Positions 1 through 6,443 of a stretch of 9,478 bases of DNA are shown piece by piece. The stretch covers positions 1 to 9,478 of the forward strand of contig JAEZXP010000177.1 of assembly GCA_023419655.1 (NCBI GenBank). Direction: 5' to 3'. The notes below the pieces were generated by a model that was given only the letters and a program-made list of their open reading frames with translations, had not been told where the DNA came from and did no database searches. Position 1 is the first letter of the stretch. Each line of letters starts with the position of its first letter. The translations under genes and the position numbers were made by a program. The stretch comes from Bacillota bacterium. Lineage in GTDB: Bacteria > Bacillota > Clostridia > Lachnospirales > Lachnospiraceae.

Positions 1-492
1 AATCCATCCGGTAAAAGTAATACCGATGGCAGCCCGCCAGGTAATATCCAAAAAGCACACATATTCGTTGACTAATTCTTCTCCTGATTTGCCTATGGGC
101 TTCCCCTGCCGGTATTCCTCATGAAGACTCTTGCACAGTGTTCCTACATAATAAAATGCAACATGTGCCACCGGTGAAATGCAAAAGCCAATTCCCAGTA
201 TGGTAACCGCTGCAGTAGCCCATGGTGACGGGTTTGCCAACTTATAAAGAGCAAAAACGGAGGCCAGCATGAAGGGGATGGAGAAATTGGCAATCAAAGC
301 TCCGAAACGCAATCGCGGGGTGGAACCTGAAAGCATCAAAACCGCCATTTTCTTATTTTTGATACTTGTATTTTTCAGAAAGTTCTGATATTTTGCTTCC
401 TCGATATCAAAACCAACCAGAAAAACATCTCCAATCAGCCAGCATATTGCGCTGATAAGGCCCGCAATCAAAGATAACAGTATCCAGTCCAT
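1..492 (-). CDS. Multi-spanning membrane protein, DUF6796-like, 3' end outside window
   Basis: I translated this frame by hand: 164 codons are open from an ATG at 492 to the left edge, so the C-terminus is missing. The start overlaps the stop of the NrdI-like gene (TAATG). It has an excellent ribosome binding site, AAGGAGG, about 9 bases upstream inside that gene, so the two are translationally coupled. Hydrophobic segments lie near residues 3-26, 65-85 and 92-115, and a fourth begins near 150. Between the first two is a charged stretch that includes KNKKMAVLMLSGSTPRLRFG. The pattern recalls the uncharacterised DUF6796 membrane family, but that is from memory and only tentative. No enzymatic motif is visible. 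It is the third gene of the methyltransferase/NrdI operon, and its function is unknown. Confidence 0.75.
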   Translation of the reverse strand, partial: MDWILLSLIAGLISAICWLIGDVFLVGFDIEEAKYQNFLKNTSIKNKKMAVLMLSGSTPRLRFGALIANFSIPFMLASVFALYKLANPSPWATAAVTILGIGFCISPVAHVAFYYVGTLCKSLHEEYRQGKPIGKSGEELVNEYVCFLDITWRAAIGITFTGWI

Positions 493-857
493 TATTCATC
501 TCCTCCTTCAGAATGCAACCCCTGAAGAAATTCCGCCACGGCCATAACATCCTCATCCGTTCCTTCTCCCTCGATGTTTCGGATTACAGGTATATGGTAG
601 CCGCTTTCAATTTTGGGTCCGGCTGCACAGTAGAATCTCCCGAAGCGTTTATTTCCATTAATAACAGTACCTCTGACAAAAGCACCGTACTGTTTCAAAA
701 ATACCTTTGTACGTTTAGAAATCAAGCCAAGTCCTTCATTTCTGGTAATCAAAATACAAGGCTCTGAAAGCGGCTCCAAAACTGACTGAGCAGGATGCGG
801 CAGCTTTTCCGCAAATTTTTTACCTAAACCCGTTCTACTATCATAAACAATTCTCAT
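492..857 (-). CDS. nrdI: NrdI-like flavodoxin (ribonucleotide reductase class Ib accessory family)
   Basis: A 121-residue protein. It opens with MRIVYDSRTGLGKKFAEKL, matching the NrdI pattern in which a first beta strand is followed by a short FMN-phosphate-binding loop (S-x-T-G). The second half carries a stretch near residues 62-80 (GTVINGNKRFGRFYCAAG) that resembles the conserved NrdI block G-x-I-x-S-G-N-x-N-F-G, followed by a segment ending in I/VP and a late G-T-x-x-D-V. In classical systems NrdI is a flavodoxin that supplies the oxidant for assembling the dimanganese cofactor of NrdF. The start at 857 is chosen because GGGAGA lies about 6 bases upstream; an in-frame extension to 923 would run into the methyltransferase and lacks that support. 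No nrdE or nrdF lies in the window, so it may serve another redox partner. Confidence 0.72.
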   Translation of the reverse strand: MRIVYDSRTGLGKKFAEKLPHPAQSVLEPLSEPCILITRNEGLGLISKRTKVFLKQYGAFVRGTVINGNKRFGRFYCAAGPKIESGYHIPVIRNIEGEGTDEDVMAVAEFLQGLHSEGGDE

Positions 858-909
858 AATATATCTCCCAAAAGTGTATTCTTTAATCGATACTGTATTA
901 GAAAAGCAA

Positions 910-1515
910 TCAGCAAATGGCAATCAAGCACATCCAGCCTTTTTTATTGCGATATATCTTCACCTTCTTATAACCTTCGCGCAAAAGACAATCCTTTAAG
1001 TCCTCGCCTCTATGCACGGTCATTCCTTCTATGCGGTCTGTCCATGTTGTATCACTCGAATCATCCGATTCACAGCAAATCATGAGCTCACCGCCCGGTT
1101 TTAATGCACGCCTTATCTCTCTGAAAGCGGTCCCCAGAGCCGGCCAAATGTAGATGGTTTCAAAAGCTGTTACATAATCAAGGGTTCCATCGGGATAAGG
1201 CAGGGAGGTAACATCCCCCTGATGTATCGCGCACCGTTTTCCGAGATAGGCAGCGTTGGTCTTTTTGCTATAGGCAACGCTTTCCGCTGAATAATCCAAG
1301 CCGTCCACGATACTTTTAGGAACTTCCTTAAGCATTGTCGCAATGTTGGCTCCACCTCCGCAGCCCACATCCAATATATGTGCACCCGGTCGCAGCGTCA
1401 TATGCGAAAACCCCCATGCTGCTAATTTCGCATGTCCGGTATTCATGCCTTTTAACATCATTCTGCCGAGGATGCCCTTCGGCTTTCTTGTATTTTGTAT
1501 GAATTTATTAAACAT
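910..1515 (-). CDS. Class I SAM-dependent methyltransferase
   Basis: A 201-residue Rossmann-fold methyltransferase. Motif I is at residues 47-56 (ILDVGCGGGA), the glycine-rich SAM-binding loop. The acidic residue after the second strand is D74 within GLDYS. A UbiE-like GDVTSLPYPDGTLD block is at 100-113, and the post-motif PGGEL is at 140-144. The N-terminal 40 residues resemble the cap of small-molecule methyltransferases. The substrate cannot be inferred. The ATG at 1515 follows AGGAG at a spacing of about 7 bases, and 40 bases further up is a clear promoter with an operator. It is the first gene of an operon, followed after 52 bases by the NrdI-like gene. This genomic pairing may mean a redox- or metal-linked role, but that is inference. 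Confidence 0.88.
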   Translation of the reverse strand: MFNKFIQNTRKPKGILGRMMLKGMNTGHAKLAAWGFSHMTLRPGAHILDVGCGGGANIATMLKEVPKSIVDGLDYSAESVAYSKKTNAAYLGKRCAIHQGDVTSLPYPDGTLDYVTAFETIYIWPALGTAFREIRRALKPGGELMICCESDDSSDTTWTDRIEGMTVHRGEDLKDCLLREGYKKVKIYRNKKGWMCLIAIC

Positions 1516-1533
1516 AAACTTCTCCTTACTATA

Positions 1534-1551
1534 AGTTAGTATTGCCTAACT
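1534..1551. promoter_or_regulatory. Dyad operator over transcription start of the methyltransferase operon, DtxR-like
   Basis: The site is AGTTAG-N6-CTAACT, a perfect 6-base inverted repeat directly adjoining the -10 hexamer and covering the expected transcription start. A bound regulator would block RNA polymerase. The TTAG-N6-CTAA half-site spacing fits part of the DtxR/IdeR iron-box consensus (TTAGGTTAGSCTAACCTAA), so a metal-dependent repressor is plausible but not proven. It could equally belong to another dimeric repressor. Confidence 0.55.
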
Positions 1552-1580
1552 ATTGTACCACGAATCCATATCTGTGTAAA
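1552..1580 (-). promoter_or_regulatory. Sigma-A-type promoter of the methyltransferase operon
   Basis: On the minus strand the -35 is TTTACA (1575-1580), followed by a spacer of exactly 17 bases and a -10 of TACAAT (1552-1557). It lies about 40 bases upstream of the methyltransferase start and only a few bases after the U-tract of the upstream terminator, as expected for an independent unit. Confidence 0.75.
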
Positions 1581-1586
1581 CTGTAT

Positions 1587-1638
1587 AAAAAAGTGCGAAA
1601 TACGAAACAGCCTGATAAAACTGTTCCGTACTTCGCAC
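1587..1638 (-). terminator. Strong intrinsic terminator downstream of mutY
   Basis: In the minus-strand RNA an 18-base stem (5' arm GTGCGAAGTACGGAACAG at 1638-1621, 3' arm at 1610-1593) closes a 10-base loop. The only non-Watson-Crick positions are two G-U wobbles. Six T residues (1592-1587) follow at once. The wobbles appear as A-C mismatches on the plus strand, so the element is built for minus-strand transcripts. It ends the mutY transcript about 176 bases past the mutY stop. Confidence 0.88.
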
Positions 1639-1642
1639 CTAT

Positions 1643-1817
1643 TTAACCGCTGCCTCGCAAAGCATCACAGAAGGTAATGATTTCACGTATTGGGCTATCT
1701 GTCCCGCGTGACGGCGGTATTTGGGAAATAACCTCTTTCAGATTATAGTCATTTTATTCCGTAAAAGAATGTTTTAATCTCTTTCGACGCCGGATAATCT
1801 ATAAGCCCAGGTCTCAA
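1643..1817 (-). pseudogene. Possible degenerate coding remnant between mutY and its terminator
   Basis: Two overlapping minus-strand frames look like pieces of one protein. The first (1817 to 1749) reads GLIDYPASKEIKTFFYGIK and then stops. The second (1753 to 1643) continues with DYNLKEVISQIPP, then SRGTDSPIREIITFCDALRG, and stops at TAA. Joining them needs one frameshift near 1750. Neither piece has a convincing start codon with a ribosome binding site. I do not recognise the family. The composition looks coding-like, but with only about 55 codons this could be chance. Confidence 0.3.
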
Positions 1818-2884
1818 TTATTCGGGTATAACAGCTTTAAAACACGCTGGAAGGCCGTAGGGATGGCATAGTTGTCCAATTGTGTCTCCTCCACCCAATG
1901 CAGGATATCGCTGTTGAGTATGGATTCCTCTGGTTCGAATATAAAAACGTCCATTCTCCAGACCTGATGAGAAAAGACATGGGAAGCTGAGCCAAGTTTC
2001 CTTGTACTTTTCAGTCGCAGCCCGTATTTTTCCTCCAGTAGCTGTGCCGGGGAGCAGGATTCCTTTTTCTCAGCAATGGGCAGTCCCCATAACTGCCCCA
2101 GCAAACTATCGTTTCTCCGGTATTCCAGAAGTATTTTACCATTCTCCCGAAGGACAGCCACCCAACAAGGAACCTCCCGGGGAGCCTCCTTCTTTTTCTT
2201 TACCGGCAGCTCGTCTTGCAGTCCATTCTTGTAGGCAGTACAGAAGGATTGCAGGGGGCATTGGCCGCAGAGTGGCGCCAAAGGAATGCATACCAGGGCG
2301 CCTAGTTCCATCAGTGCCTGAGTGAAATCTCTTGCATGATTTTGTGGGATGATTGGGTGGACAATTTTGGCAACTCTTTTTTTCGTCTGGTTCTTGGAAA
2401 TGTCGTCTTCAATTCCCTCCAACCGGCAAATAACCCGGAGCACATTGCCGTCTACGGCAGGATAAGGCTGGTTGAAGGCAATACTGGCAATGGCCCCAGC
2501 AGTATAATCTCCGATGCCGGGTAACTGACGGATGGCTTCATAGTCCCTGGGGAATACCCCGTCGTGTTGCTCCATCACCTTCTGTGCGGCTTTTTGAAGA
2601 TTTAGCGCACGGGAATAGTAGCCCAGTCCTTTCCACACAGCCAGCACATCCTGTGCGGAAGCCCGTGCCAACTCCTGGAGAGTCCCAAACCGTTCCAGAA
2701 AGCGGTGATAATACTGAATGACCGTATCCACCCGTGTCTGTTGCAGCATAATCTCCGAGAGCCATATTTTATAGGGCTCGGTCGTGTGTCGCCAGGGCAA
2801 ATCCCTCTGGTTCTTCCGATACCATTCTAACAGAGGCTCTGCCGCTGTCTTTATTCCTTCTGCTGTCTGTAGATTTTCCATCAT
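1814..2884 (-). CDS. mutY: A/G-specific adenine DNA glycosylase MutY
   Basis: MutY removes adenine mispaired with 8-oxoguanine and so prevents G-to-T transversions. The 356 residues match the usual family length. Visible features in order: catalytic Glu E44 in SEIMLQQTR; helix-hairpin-helix LPGIGDYTAG at 121-130 with Y127; catalytic Asp D145 and N147 in VDGNV; a [4Fe-4S] cluster with cysteines at 199, 206, 209 and 215 (CX6CX2CX5C); and a C-terminal NUDIX-like domain carrying the FSH loop (F304-S305-H306) that reads 8-oxoguanine. The gene therefore appears fully active. Two ATGs are adjacent at 2884 and 2881. GGAG lies 4 and 7 bases upstream of them, so 2881 has the better spacing. It stands alone with its own promoter and terminator. 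Confidence 0.97.
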   Translation of the reverse strand: MMENLQTAEGIKTAAEPLLEWYRKNQRDLPWRHTTEPYKIWLSEIMLQQTRVDTVIQYYHRFLERFGTLQELARASAQDVLAVWKGLGYYSRALNLQKAAQKVMEQHDGVFPRDYEAIRQLPGIGDYTAGAIASIAFNQPYPAVDGNVLRVICRLEGIEDDISKNQTKKRVAKIVHPIIPQNHARDFTQALMELGALVCIPLAPLCGQCPLQSFCTAYKNGLQDELPVKKKKEAPREVPCWVAVLRENGKILLEYRRNDSLLGQLWGLPIAEKKESCSPAQLLEEKYGLRLKSTRKLGSASHVFSHQVWRMDVFIFEPEESILNSDILHWVEETQLDNYAIPTAFQRVLKLLYPNN

Positions 2885-2915
2885 TCTTCTCCATTTTCCG
2901 GTTTCTATTAATTTA

Positions 2916-2953
2916 ATTATAGTGCATGTACCGGGTAAATTTCAACCCCGGTA
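2916..2953 (-). promoter_or_regulatory. mutY promoter with a dyad around the -35 element
   Basis: On the minus strand TTGAAA (2945-2940) is followed by an 18-base spacer and a perfect TATAAT (2921-2916), about 32 bases upstream of the mutY start. A 7-base inverted repeat, TACCGGG (2929-2935) and CCCGGTA (2947-2953), flanks the -35 hexamer, so a dimeric regulator bound there would compete with polymerase. The promoter is well supported; the operator role is inference. Confidence 0.68.
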
Positions 2954-3018
2954 TCATGTCTGTTAACATCTGGCATCCTTTATCATACCGCCCCTTTGTT
3001 TTGAAAAGGTTTCCGTAT

Positions 3019-3074
3019 AAAAAAGACGGTTGATATTCGGACATTCCAAAAGAATGTTCAAATCATCAACCATC
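3019..3074 (-). terminator. Intrinsic terminator downstream of GNAT-1
   Basis: The minus-strand RNA folds a 10-base outer stem (GATGGTTGAT with ATCAACCGTC, one G-U pair). It also has an inner stem formed by GAACATTC and GAATGTCC, and six T residues follow. It starts 12 bases after the GNAT-1 stop and separates the AraC-1/GNAT-1 unit from mutY. Confidence 0.8.
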
Positions 3075-3085
3075 GTTCATCATGC

Positions 3086-3640
3086 TCATTCAGCGTTGTT
3101 CTCAATAACGTAGTGGAGATAATTCCCGTTAATGCTTTGGCTGTCTTCATAGGTGTGATATCTTTTGTCTGTGAAATGAAATCCCGCTTTAACCAGTGCC
3201 TTGCCTGAACCAATATTGTTTTCATGATGATGAGAATAAATTTTCTTAAAGTTTACCTTTTCAAAACAATAAGAAATTACAGACTGCGTAATCTCTGTTG
3301 CTAATCCTTTTCCCCAAACCTGTTGAGCTAAAATACAGTTGATTACTCCCGTGCAGTTCTCTTCGTCAATATGATTGATGTAGAACGTGCCTATAGCCTT
3401 TTGTGTTTCTTTGTCAATTATAATCCAATGAAAGCACAGAGGGTCATCATATTGAGCTGCCCATGTCTTTATTATCTGTTCTGTTTCGAATCTATTCTTA
3501 TGAGGTTCCCATGAATAAAATTTTGATACGCAAGGGTCGGAAGCCCAATTGTTAAACATATCTTCCGAATCAGAAATTTTCATTCGTCTTAGCCGTAGTC
3601 TTTTTGTTTCTATTTCTTGCGTTCCTATTTTATTAAGCAT
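3086..3640 (-). CDS. GNAT-family N-acetyltransferase, RimJ/RimL type (GNAT-1)
   Basis: A 184-residue acetyltransferase that would transfer acetyl from acetyl-CoA to an amine. It starts with the RimJ/RimL signature ETKRLRLRRM (11-20). It carries acetyl-CoA motif A, QVWGKGLA, at 107-114 (the Q/R-x-x-G-x-G/A pyrophosphate loop), and motif B-like NIGSGKALVKAGF at 142-154, the N-x-x-S-x-x-x-x-x-K-x-G-F pattern of this branch. The substrate is unknown; relatives act on ribosomal protein N-termini, peptides or antibiotics. The ATG at 3640 has GGAGG 7 bases upstream. It sits 70 bases downstream of AraC-1 with no terminator between, so cotranscription is likely, and it ends in a clear terminator. Confidence 0.88.
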   Translation of the reverse strand: MLNKIGTQEIETKRLRLRRMKISDSEDMFNNWASDPCVSKFYSWEPHKNRFETEQIIKTWAAQYDDPLCFHWIIIDKETQKAIGTFYINHIDEENCTGVINCILAQQVWGKGLATEITQSVISYCFEKVNFKKIYSHHHENNIGSGKALVKAGFHFTDKRYHTYEDSQSINGNYLHYVIENNAE

Positions 3641-3710
3641 TTTTCAGCCTCCAGTTATACACATAATCCGCAGGCCACAATGGTTAAATCACAGGCCCTT
3701 GGACATAGAA

Positions 3711-4619
3711 TCAGCACACTCCTGATACTGGCATCCACAATTCCATGTAGCTGCCTTCCGGTGTACTATCATAGTACATTTCAGGAGAATAAACATCCAT
3801 CGTCAATCTGTGTTTTTCAAGCCAAAGCCCACTATATTTTACAGCTTTATTGAGCGCTACGGTTACAAGCTGTTCAAAATTTTCCGCTTCAAATCCGCAG
3901 ACAATATATTCTCTGGCCGGAAGCTCCCATTTGGAAAAGCGGATATCTTCTGTTTCCTGCGTTACCTCCGCACCAGCAAAATAAGTGAAATAACCCTCCG
4001 GTACATTGCCAAGATACGCAACTCCCAGCTCGCGTCCTCCTTTTATCCGGAGAATATGCTGTTTTTCCTGATGGAATTTTTCCCATACTTCACCCGGCAT
4101 ATCTATACCTGTAGCTTCGCCAAGCGGCATTTGTCCCTCAATAGGAACGATTCCTGTCACTCCCATAAAATGAATTGGCTGCAAGATTGTTTTACGGTTA
4201 AACTCCAGAACAAGCCCATCGCGGATAAGCGGAACACCTTCGTCAATTATTGTGTAGTTTAGCAATAAATCAGGCTTATCAAATTGATTGAGCATTACCG
4301 GTTGTTTACGATACTCTTCCGGCGTCATTTTATAGGCCTCTTTAAATGCACGTGTAAATGTTTCGTGGCTTCCAAAGCCGCAATCCAGTGCAATATCTAA
4401 AATGCGGTGTTGTTTGTCAGCAAGCGACTTACAGGCACAAGCTAATCGGCGCAGTTTGATATATTCTCGGACTGGTTTTTTAACAAGACGTGAGAATAAC
4501 CGTTGATAATAAAAAAGAGACAAGGATGATTCTTTCGCAAGCTGTTCAATATCGATTTCCTCACTGATATTTGTTTCAATGAAATCCAATGTTTTTTGTA
4601 TAGCTTCCCATGCGTGCAT
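3711..4619 (-). CDS. AraC-family regulator with C-terminal effector-binding domain (AraC-1)
   Basis: The protein has 302 residues from the ATG at 4619, which I chose because AAGGAGGT lies 7 bases upstream. An in-frame extension of 11 residues lacks such a site. The N-terminal 100 residues form the double helix-turn-helix of AraC proteins: the first near 22-45 and the second near 72-95, ending in the signature DIALDCGFGSHETFTRAFKE...TPEEYR. The remaining 190 residues resemble the GyrI/BmrR-type effector-binding domain found in Rob-like regulators, which bind lipophilic or cationic compounds. This architecture suggests a drug- or metabolite-responsive activator. Its probable target is the GNAT gene directly downstream, and it resembles AraC-2 further along the window. 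Confidence 0.88.
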   Translation of the reverse strand: MHAWEAIQKTLDFIETNISEEIDIEQLAKESSLSLFYYQRLFSRLVKKPVREYIKLRRLACACKSLADKQHRILDIALDCGFGSHETFTRAFKEAYKMTPEEYRKQPVMLNQFDKPDLLLNYTIIDEGVPLIRDGLVLEFNRKTILQPIHFMGVTGIVPIEGQMPLGEATGIDMPGEVWEKFHQEKQHILRIKGGRELGVAYLGNVPEGYFTYFAGAEVTQETEDIRFSKWELPAREYIVCGFEAENFEQLVTVALNKAVKYSGLWLEKHRLTMDVYSPEMYYDSTPEGSYMELWMPVSGVC

Positions 4620-4661
4620 GATATGCACCTCCTTCAATAGATAGCATATCACTTCTACGAT

Positions 4662-4675
4662 TTGACCGCTTGACC
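4662..4675. repeat. Short direct repeat TTGACC-N2-TTGACC upstream of AraC-1
   Basis: Two TTGACC units lie 8 bases apart, roughly 45 bases upstream of the AraC-1 start. AraC proteins often bind direct half-sites, so this could be an autoregulatory site, but the repeat is short and could be chance. No convincing promoter was identified in this gap. Confidence 0.25.
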
Positions 4676-4730
4676 TGCTCTGCTCTTTTTTATTGTTATA
4701 AATAGCTCCTCTGTCAGGATTATTTGTTTT

Positions 4731-5300
4731 TTAAAAGGAACTGCTGTTTTTTGAAGGCTTCTTATTTAATTTCAGCACAATAGAGCGTGACTCCGCAACC
4801 GTTTGAAATAATCCGGTGACGATTGCCGCTTTTTCCTTTATAGAGAGGTTACCGGATGATGTCTTAATTGAAATTTGCTCCATTGCATCTTTGAGTTCTT
4901 GTAACTCCAAAAGATTTACCGCAATACAGAAAAAGGTTTTACGCCGCCCATCGTTATAGTTTGCAAGTAAACTTCGCAATATACCAGCCTTTTCTTCCAA
5001 TTCCAAATTATATTGTTCGATACCTGTCCTTTGCGCTTTTTCCATGTCTTTAAGCTGATTACGATGGGTAATAAAAGAATCAAATGTTTCTATGTCATTA
5101 TACTTTTCACAAGGATATTCCTCGCATTGGAAGCAATATTCCAAACCGCCATGTGTTAAACTGCATCGTGCAATGGAACAGCCTTGATTGCCTGCACCAC
5201 CGCCGCAGCCGGGACAATAATCATCCAGTTTCATGGTACACAGGGCACAGTTCAGCCCGCACAAAGAAAACATTAAATTATTTCTTTCAAAATTCTTCAC
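4731..5300 (-). CDS. Cysteine-rich DUF3795-type protein
   Basis: A 189-residue protein. The N-terminal third holds ten cysteines at about residues 14, 18, 21, 29, 32, 41, 46, 56, 59 and 64, arranged as CGLNCALC, CPGC, GC, C, CFQC and YPC. This is the signature of the DUF3795 family, which probably binds zinc or an iron-sulfur cluster, although its function is not established. The rest is charged and helix-rich with a lysine-serine tail. The start is GTG at 5300, preceded by AAGGAA about 8 bases upstream; the ATG nine codons in has no such site. It lies between the two AraC regulators, with AraC-1 about 111 bases downstream, and no strong terminator separates it from AraC-1. A role in the same stress response is inference. 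Confidence 0.8.
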   Translation of the reverse strand: MKNFERNNLMFSLCGLNCALCTMKLDDYCPGCGGGAGNQGCSIARCSLTHGGLEYCFQCEEYPCEKYNDIETFDSFITHRNQLKDMEKAQRTGIEQYNLELEEKAGILRSLLANYNDGRRKTFFCIAVNLLELQELKDAMEQISIKTSSGNLSIKEKAAIVTGLFQTVAESRSIVLKLNKKPSKNSSSF

Positions 5301-5342
5301 GATTGCAGTTCCTTTCGTAAACGAATATACAAGCCTTTAAAT

Positions 5343-5372
5343 AAAAACGGCTAGATAAATTTCTGTTTATCT
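5343..5372 (-). terminator. Weak terminator-like hairpin after AraC-2
   Basis: The minus-strand RNA pairs AGATAAA with TTTATCT (7 bases, 6-base loop), followed by five other bases and then TTTTTATTT. The stem is AT-rich and the U-tract is displaced, so termination would be inefficient. It lies just after the AraC-2 stop and before the DUF3795 gene. Confidence 0.4.
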
Positions 5373-5389
5373 GTGTGATGTAATAAACA

Positions 5390-6292
5390 CTACTTATTCA
5401 TTTTCTTACACGGACAAAAATAATTTATGGTTCCTTCTTCAGCATCAAAGGCTAAATCTTTGGAATATGCTTCAGCACTCCAACCAAAAGAATAGTCAGG
5501 CTCATATCCGTTTTCACCAATTCCACTGACCGTTAAATCATGCGAATGGCAAAAAACATCTCCATTGGCAAAATCCCCATTGATATATCCATTTCCCACC
5601 ATGCATCCAGATAAATCCCTATAATCAAATCCCTCTGGAACCGGAGTACCTGCTGGCATCAGCATTCCCGCTATGTATGTGAATGTTCCTGTTTCCTGGC
5701 AATATTCACCCATCCAGCCAACATAATAGTCTACTACTGGTGTTTTATTTTCTAACACACCAAATGTATCTTCCTCAAAGCACTTCTTCCACAACGCAGG
5801 AACCGGGTTCTCCCCACCACCGTTTACAACCATTTTTCCAATCATCCTAACAGCAGGAAGTTCAAAAAATTCTATTTTCCCCAATACAGCCACTTTACTT
5901 GCACCTCTTTCTAAATTAAAATTTTGGACTTGAAAGGTTAATTTGGGATATACATTAAATACCATACTTTTGTTACGTGCCTTCGATGGGGAAAAACCAT
6001 GGAACTCCCGAAATGCACGTGCAAAAGAAGCATGTGAATCATAGCCATATTTTAATGCAATATCAATTACTTTTAATTTATTCTTCTGCAACTCATACGC
6101 ACATAACGTCAATCGGCGGCGCCTTATATATTCCGATAAAGTTATTTCCGTAATGTATGCAAAAAAACGTTGAAATTGATTCTTGGGACAGCAAGCAATT
6201 TCTGCCGCTTTAGCATAGTCAATCTCGTAGGTAATATTGCTTTCAATATAGTCAACGACGGCGTTTATTCTTTCAAAAGTATTCAATTTCAC
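5390..6292 (-). CDS. AraC-family regulator with C-terminal effector-binding domain (AraC-2)
   Basis: A 300-residue homologue of AraC-1 with the same layout. The AraC DNA-binding domain covers residues 5-105, with the second helix-turn-helix signature VIDIALKYGYDSHASFARAFREFHGFSPSKAR starting near 75 (given here as its key run). A GyrI-like effector-binding domain of about 180 residues follows. It is probably a ligand-responsive regulator, with the ligand unknown. The start is uncertain. GTG at 6292 sits only 0-3 bases from the AGAGGTGG ribosome binding site. TTG at 6286 (residue 3) sits 6 bases from it, which is the better spacing. Either choice leaves the domain intact. It follows GNAT-2 after 151 bases. 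Confidence 0.86.
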   Translation of the reverse strand: MKLNTFERINAVVDYIESNITYEIDYAKAAEIACCPKNQFQRFFAYITEITLSEYIRRRRLTLCAYELQKNKLKVIDIALKYGYDSHASFARAFREFHGFSPSKARNKSMVFNVYPKLTFQVQNFNLERGASKVAVLGKIEFFELPAVRMIGKMVVNGGGENPVPALWKKCFEEDTFGVLENKTPVVDYYVGWMGEYCQETGTFTYIAGMLMPAGTPVPEGFDYRDLSGCMVGNGYINGDFANGDVFCHSHDLTVSGIGENGYEPDYSFGWSAEAYSKDLAFDAEEGTINYFCPCKKMNK

Positions 6293-6343
6293 CCACCTCT
6301 TGATGAAATATTATCACATATAAACAAGCAATTCTATACATTT

Positions 6344-6353
6344 GATGCGCATC
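6344..6353. promoter_or_regulatory. Perfect 10-base palindrome upstream of AraC-2
   Basis: GATGCGCATC is self-complementary and lies about 50 bases upstream of the AraC-2 start, between the candidate promoter at 6372-6399 and the gene. It is a plausible operator, but palindromes of this size also arise by chance. Confidence 0.3.
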
Positions 6354-6371
6354 TAATGCACACGTATCAAA

Positions 6372-6399
6372 ACATTAGTAGATAATCTGCATATGTCAA
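6372..6399 (-). promoter_or_regulatory. Candidate AraC-2 promoter
   Basis: A perfect TTGACA on the minus strand (6399-6394) is followed after 16 bases by TAATGT (6377-6372), a poor -10. A weak -10 is common at promoters that need an activator, which would fit AraC autoregulation, but the assignment is tentative. Confidence 0.4.
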
Positions 6400-6443
6400 T
6401 GACGCGGCTCTTTTCTTTTCGAATACCTGCTTCTACTGAGTTT

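Noticed and set aside
858..923. N-terminal extension of the NrdI-like protein by 22 residues
   Set aside because: It would overlap the methyltransferase and add an unrelated stretch before the conserved MRIVY start, which has its own GGGAGA ribosome binding site.
2002..2765. Open frames of 60-110 codons on both strands inside mutY
   Set aside because: They are shadows of the clearly coding MutY frame, with low-complexity or proline/serine-rich translations and no ribosome binding sites.
3671..3700. Possible hairpin with GGCC arms between AraC-1 and GNAT-1
   Set aside because: Only four bases pair and there is no U-tract, so it is not a credible terminator.
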